Shown piece after piece: positions 1 through 7,353 of a DNA stretch of 10,297 nt. The stretch spans positions 1-10,297 of the forward strand of contig DATEAK010000131.1 of NCBI GenBank assembly GCA_035288405.1, given 5' to 3'. The position numbers and the translations under genes were made by a program. Source of the DNA: JACPSX01 sp035288405 [NCBI: bacterium]. Lineage in GTDB: Bacteria > JACPSX01. The notes beneath the pieces were generated by a model that was not told the DNA's origin, did no database searches, and saw only the letters and a list, made by a program, of their open reading frames with translations. The first letter of the stretch is position 1, and each line of letters begins with the position of its first letter.

Positions 1-100
1 TTCGGGGGCTCCTTGTTGTCATGAGACGGGAGCGCGGCAAACCAGCCTCCACAGAAATTCCAAGTCGGAACCGTGTGGATTCTTTAACGCTCAACAGTAC

Positions 101-106
101 GGAGGA
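101..106 (+). promoter_or_regulatory. Ribosome binding site of hyuA
   Basis: GGAGGA lies 7 bases before ATG 114. It decides the start against the upstream in-frame ATG at 21. Bases 1-100 hold no other gene I can support, and I found no convincing promoter hexamer pair there. Confidence 0.75.
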
Positions 107-113
107 AAGAAGG

Positions 114-2177
114 ATGTACAGAGCCTGCATCGACATAGGCGGGACTTTCACGGATTGTCTTGTCTTGGACGATCAAGGAGATATTCACGAATTCAAATCA
201 CCCACGACTCCCCAAGATCCCTCCCTGGGTTTCCTCGCCTGCCTGGAAAAAGCAGCGAAGAGTTATCATCAATCCCTTTCCTCCTTTCTAGCGGAAGTAG
301 ACCTCCTCATTCACGGCACCACCCTGGCTACCAATACGCTCATCAACGAGAACGGCGCCAAGACCGGAATGATCACCACCAAAAACTTCCGGGACATCAT
401 CGAGATCCGAAGGGGCTTTAAGAACATCCGCACCTCTATGTACAACGTGTTCGTCCCCCCCTACAGCCCCCTGGTCCCCCGGAACCTGCGCCTGGAAGTC
501 GAGGAGCGCATCCTAGCCTCCGGAGAAATTTTAACCACCCTGAACGAGGCTGAGGTGCAACAGGCAGTCGCCCAATTAAAGAAGGACGGAGTCCAGGCGA
601 TCGCTGTCTGCTTCCTCCATTCTTATGCGAACCCCAACAACGAGCAACGGGCCACGGCAATCTGCAAGGAGTCTTTCGACGGAGCCTACGTGACGGCCTC
701 CCACGAGATTTTGCCCGTCTGGCGGGAGTATGAGCGGTTTTCCACTGCGGTGGTGTCCGCTTATGTGGGGCCTGTGGTAGAGCGCTATCTGCGAGCCCTG
801 GAGAAGCGGCTGCGGGACTCCGGATTCAAGAGAAGTCTCCTCCTCGTGCTCTCCAGCGGGCTTGTAGAAACAGTCGAGAATTGCATACCGCGCGCCGTCT
901 TCCTCATCGGATCGGGGCCTGCGGCAGCTCCTACGGGAGCTCTCTATCTGGGAAAAGCCGTGGATCATCAGAATCTCCTCTCCATCGACATGGGAGGAAC
1001 CTCCCTGGATGTGTGTATGATCCGGAACGGGGAGATCCCCACCACGACCGAGAGCTGGGTGGGAGATGAGCGCGTCGCGATCAAGATGGTGGACATCCAC
1101 TCGGCGGGAGCTGGAGGGGGCTCCATTGCCTGGGTCGATTCCCTGGGTCTCCTGCGGGTAGGCCCCCATTCCGCTGGCGCCGAGCCCGGGCCCGCCTGCT
1201 ACGGCAAGGGAGGGGAAAACCCCACTGTCACGGATACCGATCTTCTGTTGGGCTATGTTCCGGCTGATTTCTTCCTAGGCGGCGAGATCTCCCTGGATGC
1301 ACAGCGGGCCACCGAGGCCATCCAGAAGGTTGCCACCCCGCTCGGGATGACTGTTCCCCAGGCCGCACAGGCCATCTTCACCACGGTGAACTCCTTCATG
1401 GCCGACCAGATCACGGAGGTTTCCACGAAGAGAGGCTACGATGTCCGGGACTTCGCGCTGGTGGTGGGAGGCGGAGCCGGTCCGGTCCACGCTGCCTCCA
1501 TCGCGGACCTTCTGCACATCCCTACAGTGGTCATCCCTTCTGTGGCAGCCGAGTACTCCGCCTTTGGCATGTTCGCCATGGACATTGGCCGCAACTACGC
1601 CCGCTCCTATATTTCTCGGGCGGACAGCATCGATCTGGAGAAAGTGAGCCGGCTCTACCAGGAAATGGAACAGGAAGCGCTGGAGGCGTTTCGTTCCACG
1701 GGGGGCTTCCCGGAGCAGGTGGTGTTCTCCCGCACGGCGGACATGCGCTACACGGGTCAGTTCCACGAAGTGGAGACGTCGATCGCCGGAGGGAAAATCT
1801 CCCCCGCTGATCTGGAAACCGCAATTCAGGGCTTCCACCGGAAGCACGAGGAGCTCTATACCTTCAACATGCACTGGAGAGGGGTCGAATTTCTCACGTT
1901 CCGTCTGCGGGCTACGGCTCCCAAGGCCCCCTTCCACCTAAGCCAGATTGCCAGTGGGACGGAGGACGCATCGGCCGCCCTCAAGAGGCACCGATCCTGC
2001 TGGTTCAACGGTCGTGAGGTGAATACCCCGGTGTACGACGGGGACAAGCTCCTGGCGGGCAACCGGATTCCCGGCCCCGCGATCATCGAGGAGACCACGA
2101 CGACGGTGGTCGTCCCGGGTTCTTACACATGCGCTGTGGACCGGTTGAAAAACTATGTGATCTCGCGAAAGAGTTAG
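114..2177 (+). CDS. hyuA: Hydantoinase A/oxoprolinase family subunit (HyuA-like)
   Basis: This 687-residue protein is the ATP-binding subunit of a HyuA/HyuB-type enzyme. The superfamily includes N-methylhydantoinases, 5-oxoprolinases and acetone/acetophenone carboxylases, which use ATP to activate an amide or carbonyl substrate in the cytoplasm. The N-terminal Hydant_A_N domain (about residues 3-180) opens with the phosphate-binding motif IDIGGTFTD (6-14) and contains HGTTLATNTL (67-76). The main Hydantoinase_A domain (about 200-490) has a second actin-like motif IDMGGTSLD (291-299), the glycine-rich HSAGAGGGSIAWVD (329-342), AGAEPGPACYG (354-364) and VGGGAGPVHA (451-460). A C-terminal domain follows. 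I chose ATG 114 because GGAGGA at 101-106 lies 7 bases upstream and the family motif then begins at residue 6; an in-frame ATG at 21 would add 31 non-family residues. The hyuB pair follows. Family assignment is secure; the substrate is unknown. Confidence 0.93.
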   Translation: MYRACIDIGGTFTDCLVLDDQGDIHEFKSPTTPQDPSLGFLACLEKAAKSYHQSLSSFLAEVDLLIHGTTLATNTLINENGAKTGMITTKNFRDIIEIRRGFKNIRTSMYNVFVPPYSPLVPRNLRLEVEERILASGEILTTLNEAEVQQAVAQLKKDGVQAIAVCFLHSYANPNNEQRATAICKESFDGAYVTASHEILPVWREYERFSTAVVSAYVGPVVERYLRALEKRLRDSGFKRSLLLVLSSGLVETVENCIPRAVFLIGSGPAAAPTGALYLGKAVDHQNLLSIDMGGTSLDVCMIRNGEIPTTTESWVGDERVAIKMVDIHSAGAGGGSIAWVDSLGLLRVGPHSAGAEPGPACYGKGGENPTVTDTDLLLGYVPADFFLGGEISLDAQRATEAIQKVATPLGMTVPQAAQAIFTTVNSFMADQITEVSTKRGYDVRDFALVVGGGAGPVHAASIADLLHIPTVVIPSVAAEYSAFGMFAMDIGRNYARSYISRADSIDLEKVSRLYQEMEQEALEAFRSTGGFPEQVVFSRTADMRYTGQFHEVETSIAGGKISPADLETAIQGFHRKHEELYTFNMHWRGVEFLTFRLRATAPKAPFHLSQIASGTEDASAALKRHRSCWFNGREVNTPVYDGDKLLAGNRIPGPAIIEETTTTVVVPGSYTCAVDRLKNYVISRKS

Positions 2178-2216
2178 TTGCCGGAACTTGGAAATACAAA
2201 AGGAGAGAGCACAACC

Positions 2217-3983
2217 ATGAACACGCGCAATATGGACGCGATCACGCTTTCTACTATATGGCACACCTTTCACAGCACCTGCCGGGAGATGCGCTACGTT
2301 CTGGACCGCACGGCTCAGAGTTATCTGATGGCCCAGCTTCACGACGTAGGTGCCGGGATTTGGGATGCCCAGGCCCGCACCCTCGCGGTTCCTGCCGGTC
2401 CGACCTCCCAGTTCCTGGGCCAGAAGTTCTCGGTGCGCTATATCCTGGACAAGTTCGGCGACAATCTCTACCCGGGCGACGTGATCCTGAACAACGATCC
2501 CCACCACGGCTACTGCAACCACCTGCCCGACTGGGGTTTTTTCCGCCCCATCTTCTACAAGGAGGAACTCCTCTTCTTCACACTCGCCCGCGGCCACCAG
2601 ATGGACACCGGCGGTTCGTACCCAGGCGCCTACTTTCCCGACGGCTACGACATTCACGCCGAAGGGATCTGCATCCCCCCCATCAAAGTCTTCGAGAAGG
2701 GGGTGGAGAGAAAGGATGTCTTTGAGCTGGTCTGGAATAACGTGCGCTGGCCGGAAGCGGTACGAGTCGATAACTACTCGCTCATTGCCGCCACCAAGAT
2801 CTGTGAAAACCGGATTCTGGCACTGCTCAATAAGTACGGTAGAGATACGGTGATGGACTGCGTTGATGAGATGATCGTTCGGATGGAGCGGGCCATACGG
2901 ACCGAGATCAAGAAGATTCCCGACGGGACTTATTACGGTGAAGCCGCTTCCGACGACGACGGCTCCGAGCATGACGTGAAGGTTTGGGTGCGGTGCGAGG
3001 TCACGGTCAAAGGGGACGAGATGATCTTCGACTTCTCCAAGAGCGACAAGCAGAGAAAGGGGTTCGTAAATAACGTGCTCTCCTCCACTTACAGCCGGGC
3101 CGTGGCCGGGAGTTTTATCTTTTTCGATCCTGCCCTGGCCGACTTCCACAATGAGGGAAGCATGAACCCGATCAAGCTCATCGCCCCTGAGGGAACCGTG
3201 GTCAACGCCCAGTATCCGGCCACGGTCGGTGGGTCTCCGGTGAGCGTGGGGACACAGATTCTGGAGTCCCTTGTGATGGCTCTCTCTCAAGCAACGCCCG
3301 GCAAGGCCATCGCGGCATGGGGACGTCACCAGGGCCATTACATCTTCGGCTCCGATCCCCGAACCGGGGAGCGCTACGTGCAGACTACTTTCGACTCGGA
3401 CGGTGGTGCCGGAGCCGTGTCAGGATACGACGGCTTTGAAGGGGCTGCCGCATTTCCCTCACTCGGATCCGTGCAGCGGGGTAATACAGAGGAGTTGGAA
3501 ATCCGGTTCCCCTGGCGCATACTGCGCAACCATCTAGCGACCGACCTGTGCGGCGCCGGCAAGTGGCGAGGGGCCTGCGGCGTACACTGGGAAGCACTGA
3601 ACGTGGGAAGCGACGGGGGGATGGCCACAGGTAGCTCGGACGGCCACCAGACCCAGCCTCCAGGAGCTGCTGGAGGAGCGCCTGGCCCACGGTGCAAAGC
3701 GTTCCTGCAGCGTGGCAACGAGCAAATTGTAGTGAAGCCCCACCGGATGTACCAGCTCCGCGCAGGGGATGTCCTGGTAAAGATCAGCGGCGGTGGTGCG
3801 GGTGTAGGCAACCCGCTGGAGCGTGACCCGCAAAGGGTTCGGGCCGACGTGGTAAAGGGAGTCGTCTCACTGAAAGCAGCCCGGGAGACCTACGGTGTGG
3901 TCCTCCATCCCGAAACCCTGGAAGTGGATCTGGCGCAGACAGCCTTGCTGAGAGGCCGGCCAAAGGAGATGACACAGAAATGA
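2217..3983 (+). CDS. hyuB: Hydantoinase B/oxoprolinase family subunit, copy 1
   Basis: This 588-residue protein is the HyuB-type partner of the upstream HyuA. The B subunit of this superfamily forms the catalytic complex with A. Family hallmarks are PGDVILNNDPHHG (86-98) with HLPDW (102-106), GHQMDTGGSYPGAYFPDG (126-143) and EGICIPP (149-155). These correspond to the NDPYxGGxHLPD and H-x-x-DxGG-x-x-PG blocks known in HyuB proteins. The C-terminal region has glycine-rich GSSDGHQTQPPGAAGG. ATG 2217 is preferred over a TTG at 2178 abutting the hyuA stop, because AGGAG at 2201-2205 precedes it and because the tandem paralogue starts at the same residue with a matching leader. The length is normal for HyuB (roughly 500-600) and shorter than acetone carboxylase alpha. 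The gap to hyuA is 39 bases, so co-transcription is likely. Biochemical activity (hydrolysis versus carboxylation) cannot be decided. Confidence 0.93.
   Translation: MNTRNMDAITLSTIWHTFHSTCREMRYVLDRTAQSYLMAQLHDVGAGIWDAQARTLAVPAGPTSQFLGQKFSVRYILDKFGDNLYPGDVILNNDPHHGYCNHLPDWGFFRPIFYKEELLFFTLARGHQMDTGGSYPGAYFPDGYDIHAEGICIPPIKVFEKGVERKDVFELVWNNVRWPEAVRVDNYSLIAATKICENRILALLNKYGRDTVMDCVDEMIVRMERAIRTEIKKIPDGTYYGEAASDDDGSEHDVKVWVRCEVTVKGDEMIFDFSKSDKQRKGFVNNVLSSTYSRAVAGSFIFFDPALADFHNEGSMNPIKLIAPEGTVVNAQYPATVGGSPVSVGTQILESLVMALSQATPGKAIAAWGRHQGHYIFGSDPRTGERYVQTTFDSDGGAGAVSGYDGFEGAAAFPSLGSVQRGNTEELEIRFPWRILRNHLATDLCGAGKWRGACGVHWEALNVGSDGGMATGSSDGHQTQPPGAAGGAPGPRCKAFLQRGNEQIVVKPHRMYQLRAGDVLVKISGGGAGVGNPLERDPQRVRADVVKGVVSLKAARETYGVVLHPETLEVDLAQTALLRGRPKEMTQK
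3962..3983 (+). promoter_or_regulatory. ATGA stop-start overlap and RBS between the hyuB copies
   Basis: AAAGGAG at 3962-3968 lies inside the last codons of hyuB copy 1, 11 bases before ATG 3980. The ATG shares ATGA with the stop 3981-3983. The leader resembles the one before copy 1 (both AAAGGAGA about a dozen bases before ATGAA), so the duplicated unit appears to have carried its own ribosome binding site. Translational coupling is inferred. Confidence 0.7.
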
Positions 3984-5734
3984 ATCCGCGCAATGTTGAT
4001 GCGATCACGCTTTCTACCATATGGCACACGTTTCAGAGCACCTGCCGGGAGATGCGCCACGTCCTGGACCGCACCGCTCAGAGCTACCTCATGGCCCAGC
4101 TTCACGACGTGGGTGCCGGGATTTGGGACGCACAGGCTCGCACCCTGGCGGTTCCCGCCGGACCGACCTCCCAGTTCCTGGGCCAGAAGTTCTCGGTGCG
4201 CTACATCCTGGACAAGTTCGGAGACAACCTCTACCCGGGCGACGTGATCCTGAACAATGACCCCCACCACGGCTACTGCAATCACCTTCCCGACTGGGGC
4301 TTTTTCCGCCCCATCTTCTACAAGGACGAGCTCCTCTTCTTCACACTCGCCCGCGGCCACCAGATGGACACCGGAGGCTCGTATCCGGGCGCTTACTTCC
4401 CCGACGGCTACGACATTCACTCCGAAGGGATCTGCATCCCCCCCATCAAAGTGTTCGAGAAGGGGGTGGAGAGGAAGGATGTCTTCGAGCTGGTCTGGAA
4501 CAATGTGCGCTGGCCCGAAGCGGTACGAGTCGATAACTACTCGCTCATTGCCGCCACCAAGATCTGTGAAAACCGGCTTCTGGCCCTTCTGGACAAATAC
4601 GGTAAGGACACGGTGCTGGACTGCGTGGAGGAGATGCTGGACCGGATGGAGAAGGCAATTCGGGCCGAGATTAGTCAGATGCCCGACGGGACTTATTACG
4701 GCGAGGCTGCCTCGGACGATGACGGCACCGAGCACGACGTGAAGGTGTGGGTAAAGTGTGAGGTCACGATCAAAGGCGACGAGATGCTCTTCGACTTCTC
4801 CAAGAGCGACAAGCAGAAGAAAGGGTTTGTGAACAACGTGCTCCCCTCTACGTACAGCCGGGCCATCGCCGGAAGTTTTCTGTTCTTCGATCCTGGGCTC
4901 GCCGATTTCCACAATGAGGGAAGCATGAGACCGGTCAAACTCATCGCCCCCGAGGGAACCGTGGTCAACGGCCAGTATCCGTGCACAGTCGGGGGTTCGC
5001 CCGTGAGCGTGGGGACACAGATTCTGGAAGCCACGACAATGGCCCTCTCCCAGGCGATGCCTCACAAGGCAGTCGCCGCGTGGGGGCGCCACCAGGGCCA
5101 TTACATCTTCGGCTCCGATCCCCGAACGGAGGAGCGCTACGTGCAGACTACTTTCGACTCGGACGGTGGTGCCGGAGCCGTGTCAGGATACGACGGCTTT
5201 GAAGGGGCTGCGGTGTTCCAAACCTTGGGCTCCGTGCAGCGAGGTGAGATGGAGGAGGTGGAAATCCGGTTCCCCTGGCGCATCCTTCGCTACGGGTTCG
5301 AGCCGGATCTGTCGGGCGCCGGCAAATGGAGAGGCGCTTGCGGCATGCACTGGGAAGCGCTGAACGAGGGAAGCGACGGGGGCATGGCCACCGGCAGCTC
5401 GGACGGCCACCAGACCCAGCCTCCGGGAGCCGCAGGAGGCGACCCGGGACCGCTGTGCAAAGCCTACTTGCAGCGAGGTGACGAGCGAATCGTGTTGAAG
5501 CCCCACCGGATGTACCAGATCCGCACGGGCGATGTAGTGGTCAAATTCAGCGGCGGCGTCGGCGGGGTGGGCAATCCACTGGAGCGAGACCCCGAGAAGG
5601 TCCGGGCCGATGTGGTAAAGGGAGTCGTCTCACTGAAGGCAGCCCGGGAGACCTACGGTGTGGTCCTCCATCCCGAAACCCTGGAAGTGGATCAGGCCCA
5701 AACCGCCTTGTTGAGAGGCCGAGCGCCTGATTGA
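3980..5734 (+). CDS. hyuB: Hydantoinase B/oxoprolinase family subunit, copy 2 (tandem paralogue)
   Basis: This 584-residue protein is a near duplicate of the preceding HyuB. It aligns gap-free except for a C-terminus four residues shorter, with about 70 substitutions by eye. All family blocks are kept: NNDPHHG, HLPDW, GHQMDTGG, EGICIPP and the QTQPPGAAGG region, so it looks functional and not decaying. Its ATG overlaps the stop of copy 1 in an ATGA junction, with AAAGGAG at 3962-3968, which suggests translational coupling and similar expression. Residues 28-199 differ at only two positions (116 E/D, 148 A/S). Changes cluster at 200-234 (12 differences) and around the region matching NHLAT/YGFEP near 440. 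This could be a heteromeric B/B' pair with one HyuA, or a second specificity; which one is not readable from sequence. Confidence 0.93.
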   Translation: MNPRNVDAITLSTIWHTFQSTCREMRHVLDRTAQSYLMAQLHDVGAGIWDAQARTLAVPAGPTSQFLGQKFSVRYILDKFGDNLYPGDVILNNDPHHGYCNHLPDWGFFRPIFYKDELLFFTLARGHQMDTGGSYPGAYFPDGYDIHSEGICIPPIKVFEKGVERKDVFELVWNNVRWPEAVRVDNYSLIAATKICENRLLALLDKYGKDTVLDCVEEMLDRMEKAIRAEISQMPDGTYYGEAASDDDGTEHDVKVWVKCEVTIKGDEMLFDFSKSDKQKKGFVNNVLPSTYSRAIAGSFLFFDPGLADFHNEGSMRPVKLIAPEGTVVNGQYPCTVGGSPVSVGTQILEATTMALSQAMPHKAVAAWGRHQGHYIFGSDPRTEERYVQTTFDSDGGAGAVSGYDGFEGAAVFQTLGSVQRGEMEEVEIRFPWRILRYGFEPDLSGAGKWRGACGMHWEALNEGSDGGMATGSSDGHQTQPPGAAGGDPGPLCKAYLQRGDERIVLKPHRMYQIRTGDVVVKFSGGVGGVGNPLERDPEKVRADVVKGVVSLKAARETYGVVLHPETLEVDQAQTALLRGRAPD

Positions 5735-5794
5735 CCCCACATTAGAAACACCCACGCGACCGTTTCCTATATGGGAAGCCAAGAAGGAGAAGGA

Positions 5795-6805
5795 ATGATG
5801 GTAAAAAGAGGGTTGATAGGGATCGCAATCTCGCTAGTCGCTTTGACCCTCGGGGCCCAGGCGACTCCAGCGGCTGTTCCTCGAAGCGCCACATTGGCTA
5901 CCCATGCAGTGGGAACCGGCTACAACGCCATGGGGACTGGCATCGCCACTGTTGTAAGCCGTCACACGCCCATCGCCGTTCGGGTGCAGCCCTTTGCAGG
6001 TCCGCCGGCCTGGCTCCCTTCCATGGACCAGGGGGAGACGGACATGGGGATTCTCACCAGTGCCGACGGGGTCAGCTCCTATAAGGGGGTCGTGATCTAC
6101 AAAAGGCCGTTTAAGAATACCCGGATCCTCGTAGTTGGCGGCACACTCAAGCTTGGCTTTTTCGTCCCCAAAGACTCCCCAATTGAGACCGTCGCTGACT
6201 TGAAAGGGAAAAAGATCCCCGCTGATTACCCTGGAATCCCAATCGGCCGCCTGAGTACCACAGCCTCCCTCGCCTCAGCCGGCCTCACTTACAACGACAT
6301 CATAAGAGTCCCCGTATCGGATATGGCAGCAGGGATTCAGGCCTATTTGGAGGGAAGGCTGGATGCGGGATGGCACTCTGTCGGTAGCCCCGCCATTGAG
6401 GAGGTCAATGCCCGCAAGGGAGGGGTAAAGTTCATCTCCGTGAACTCCACGCCGGAGGGGGCCAAGAGAATGGCGGAGATCTACCCCGGGAGTTACCCGA
6501 GTTTCCTCAAGGCGGGAACTGCAACCGCGGTGGTGAAGGATACCGCCGTCCTGACCAACGACATCTATCTGGTGGCGTCCAAGGATTTTAGCGATGCGGC
6601 GGCCTACGAGATCGTCAAGGCCCTTTGGGAGTACAACCAGGAATTGGGGGCCGCCTATCCCACTCTCAAGGAATGGCAGCGGGACCGGATGGTGAGCGAG
6701 AAAGCCTTTATCCCCTACCACCCCGGAGCGATCAAGTTCTTCAAGGAAAAGGGGGCATGGAGCAAAGAGATGGAGGCCCTGCAAGCAAGCCTCTTGAGTC
6801 AATAG
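5795..6805 (+). CDS. TAXI-family TRAP transporter solute-binding protein
   Basis: This 336-residue protein is an exported periplasmic receptor of the TAXI (TRAP-associated extracytoplasmic immunogenic) family, which hands small organic anions to a fused DctQM-type TRAP permease. A signal peptide is clear: basic VKRG, a hydrophobic core of about 16 residues (LIGIAISLVALTLGA), and a likely cleavage after AQA near residue 25. The mature part starts with a TAXI-like segment, TLATHAVGTGYNAMGTGIATVV, followed by GETDMGILTSADG; DLKGKKIP and the AYLEGRLDAGW stretch are also typical. Tandem ATGs at 5795 and 5798 are both served by AAGGAG at 5784-5789 (5 or 8 bases); an upstream ATG at 5771 would place residues before the SD. 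The gene lies 60 bases behind hyuB2, so it is likely the uptake component for the Hyu substrate. No TRAP permease gene is in the window. Family call firm, ligand unknown. Confidence 0.88.
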   Translation: MMVKRGLIGIAISLVALTLGAQATPAAVPRSATLATHAVGTGYNAMGTGIATVVSRHTPIAVRVQPFAGPPAWLPSMDQGETDMGILTSADGVSSYKGVVIYKRPFKNTRILVVGGTLKLGFFVPKDSPIETVADLKGKKIPADYPGIPIGRLSTTASLASAGLTYNDIIRVPVSDMAAGIQAYLEGRLDAGWHSVGSPAIEEVNARKGGVKFISVNSTPEGAKRMAEIYPGSYPSFLKAGTATAVVKDTAVLTNDIYLVASKDFSDAAAYEIVKALWEYNQELGAAYPTLKEWQRDRMVSEKAFIPYHPGAIKFFKEKGAWSKEMEALQASLLSQ

Positions 6806-7070
6806 TGTACCCGGAACGGTCCGAACCTATCGGGCAACAAAACAGGAGATCCATCTCTCGGTCAACTGGCTGGGCGCACAACCCCGATCCGACATGAATC
6901 AGATCCGGAAATCGTTGCTGATCAGCGATCGATCACGAGACAAAGTTGCTTCTGCCATGAATCGACAACTCACCTTGAGCGAGTTTCTGGACCCGCGACC
7001 CATATGCCGACAGCCCTTACAGGAAGCGGCCCAGAATCGCATAGGGCTTGAGTTTTATATCGGATCGGGG
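6806..7070. other. Convergent intergenic region with no recognised gene
   Basis: This 265-base gap separates the plus-strand Hyu/TAXI block from the minus-strand block. Short open frames exist on both strands, but none has a family motif together with a good ribosome binding site. I looked for a PIN or RelE-type toxin on the minus strand, where an antitoxin partner would sit, and found only broken frames. A perfect 10-base palindrome GCTGATCAGC is present at 6917-6926 without a T-run, so it is not an intrinsic terminator. Confidence 0.5.
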
Positions 7071-7292
7071 TTAGGGTCTCTCTCTGGATTCACGAATAGC
7101 TTCAATGATATCCTTGCGGGTGATCCTTTTCTTCAAACCAGGCACATCGAAAGGAGACCGGCGGCGAGATTTCTTTGGAACAATGGCGAACATATCACCA
7201 CTCCGCCGACGAATGACAACCTCTTCGCCCTTTGACTCTTCAAGGATGCCTGCCAATCTCTGCCTAGCCTGAGAGTATGTATAAATTTTCAT
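7071..7292 (-). CDS. Phd/YefM-like type II antitoxin (orphan)
   Basis: This 73-residue protein resembles Phd/YefM antitoxins, DNA-binding proteins that repress their own operon and neutralise a partner toxin (Doc, RelE/YoeB or PIN). The N-terminal half fits the family: TYSQARQRLAGILEE (5-19), then EEVVIRRRSGDMFAIVPK (23-40), the usual strand-turn-strand block. The rest is basic and helical (KKRITRKDIIEAIRESRER), as expected for a toxin-neutralising tail. ATG at 7292 is preceded on the minus strand by AAGGTGG about 8-9 bases away. The length is typical (70-90). The expected toxin would lie directly downstream (below 7071) or overlap upstream, and neither is visible, so it may be a relic or act on a distant partner. 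The alternative is a small uncharacterised regulator of the same fold. Confidence 0.7.
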   Translation of the reverse strand: MKIYTYSQARQRLAGILEESKGEEVVIRRRSGDMFAIVPKKSRRRSPFDVPGLKKRITRKDIIEAIRESRERP

Positions 7293-7353
7293 GTCTTATT
7301 CCACCACCTTAATGCCAAGACGCTCATTTGTACAACGTTTCAATCCTTATGGG

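Noticed and set aside
21-113. 31-residue N-terminal extension of HyuA from ATG 21
   Set aside because: The extension precedes the IDIGGTFTD domain start and contains the Shine-Dalgarno GGAGGA; ATG 114 fits the family and spacing.
1938-3338. 466-codon open frame antisense to the end of hyuA and to hyuB copy 1
   Set aside because: It lies opposite strongly conserved HyuA/HyuB coding sequence; GC-rich codon bias keeps this antisense frame open. The composition is odd (very rich in V, H, G, E) with no family motif.
3890-5101. 403-codon antisense frame opposite hyuB copy 2, similar to the one opposite copy 1
   Set aside because: The similarity between the two antisense frames is a direct consequence of the tandem duplication and not of independent selection.
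5763-5778. Imperfect palindrome TTCCTATATGGGAA before the TAXI gene as an operator
   Set aside because: The dyad is short with a mismatch at the centre-flanking pair, no promoter could be placed around it, and it may be chance.
6917-6926. Palindrome GCTGATCAGC as a terminator between the convergent blocks
   Set aside because: There is no loop of useful size and no T-run on either strand; ten bases of perfect dyad is weak evidence.
6894-7235. 113-codon plus-strand frame after the TAXI gene
   Set aside because: It has no recognisable domain and no clear ribosome binding site, and its second half is antisense to the antitoxin-like gene.
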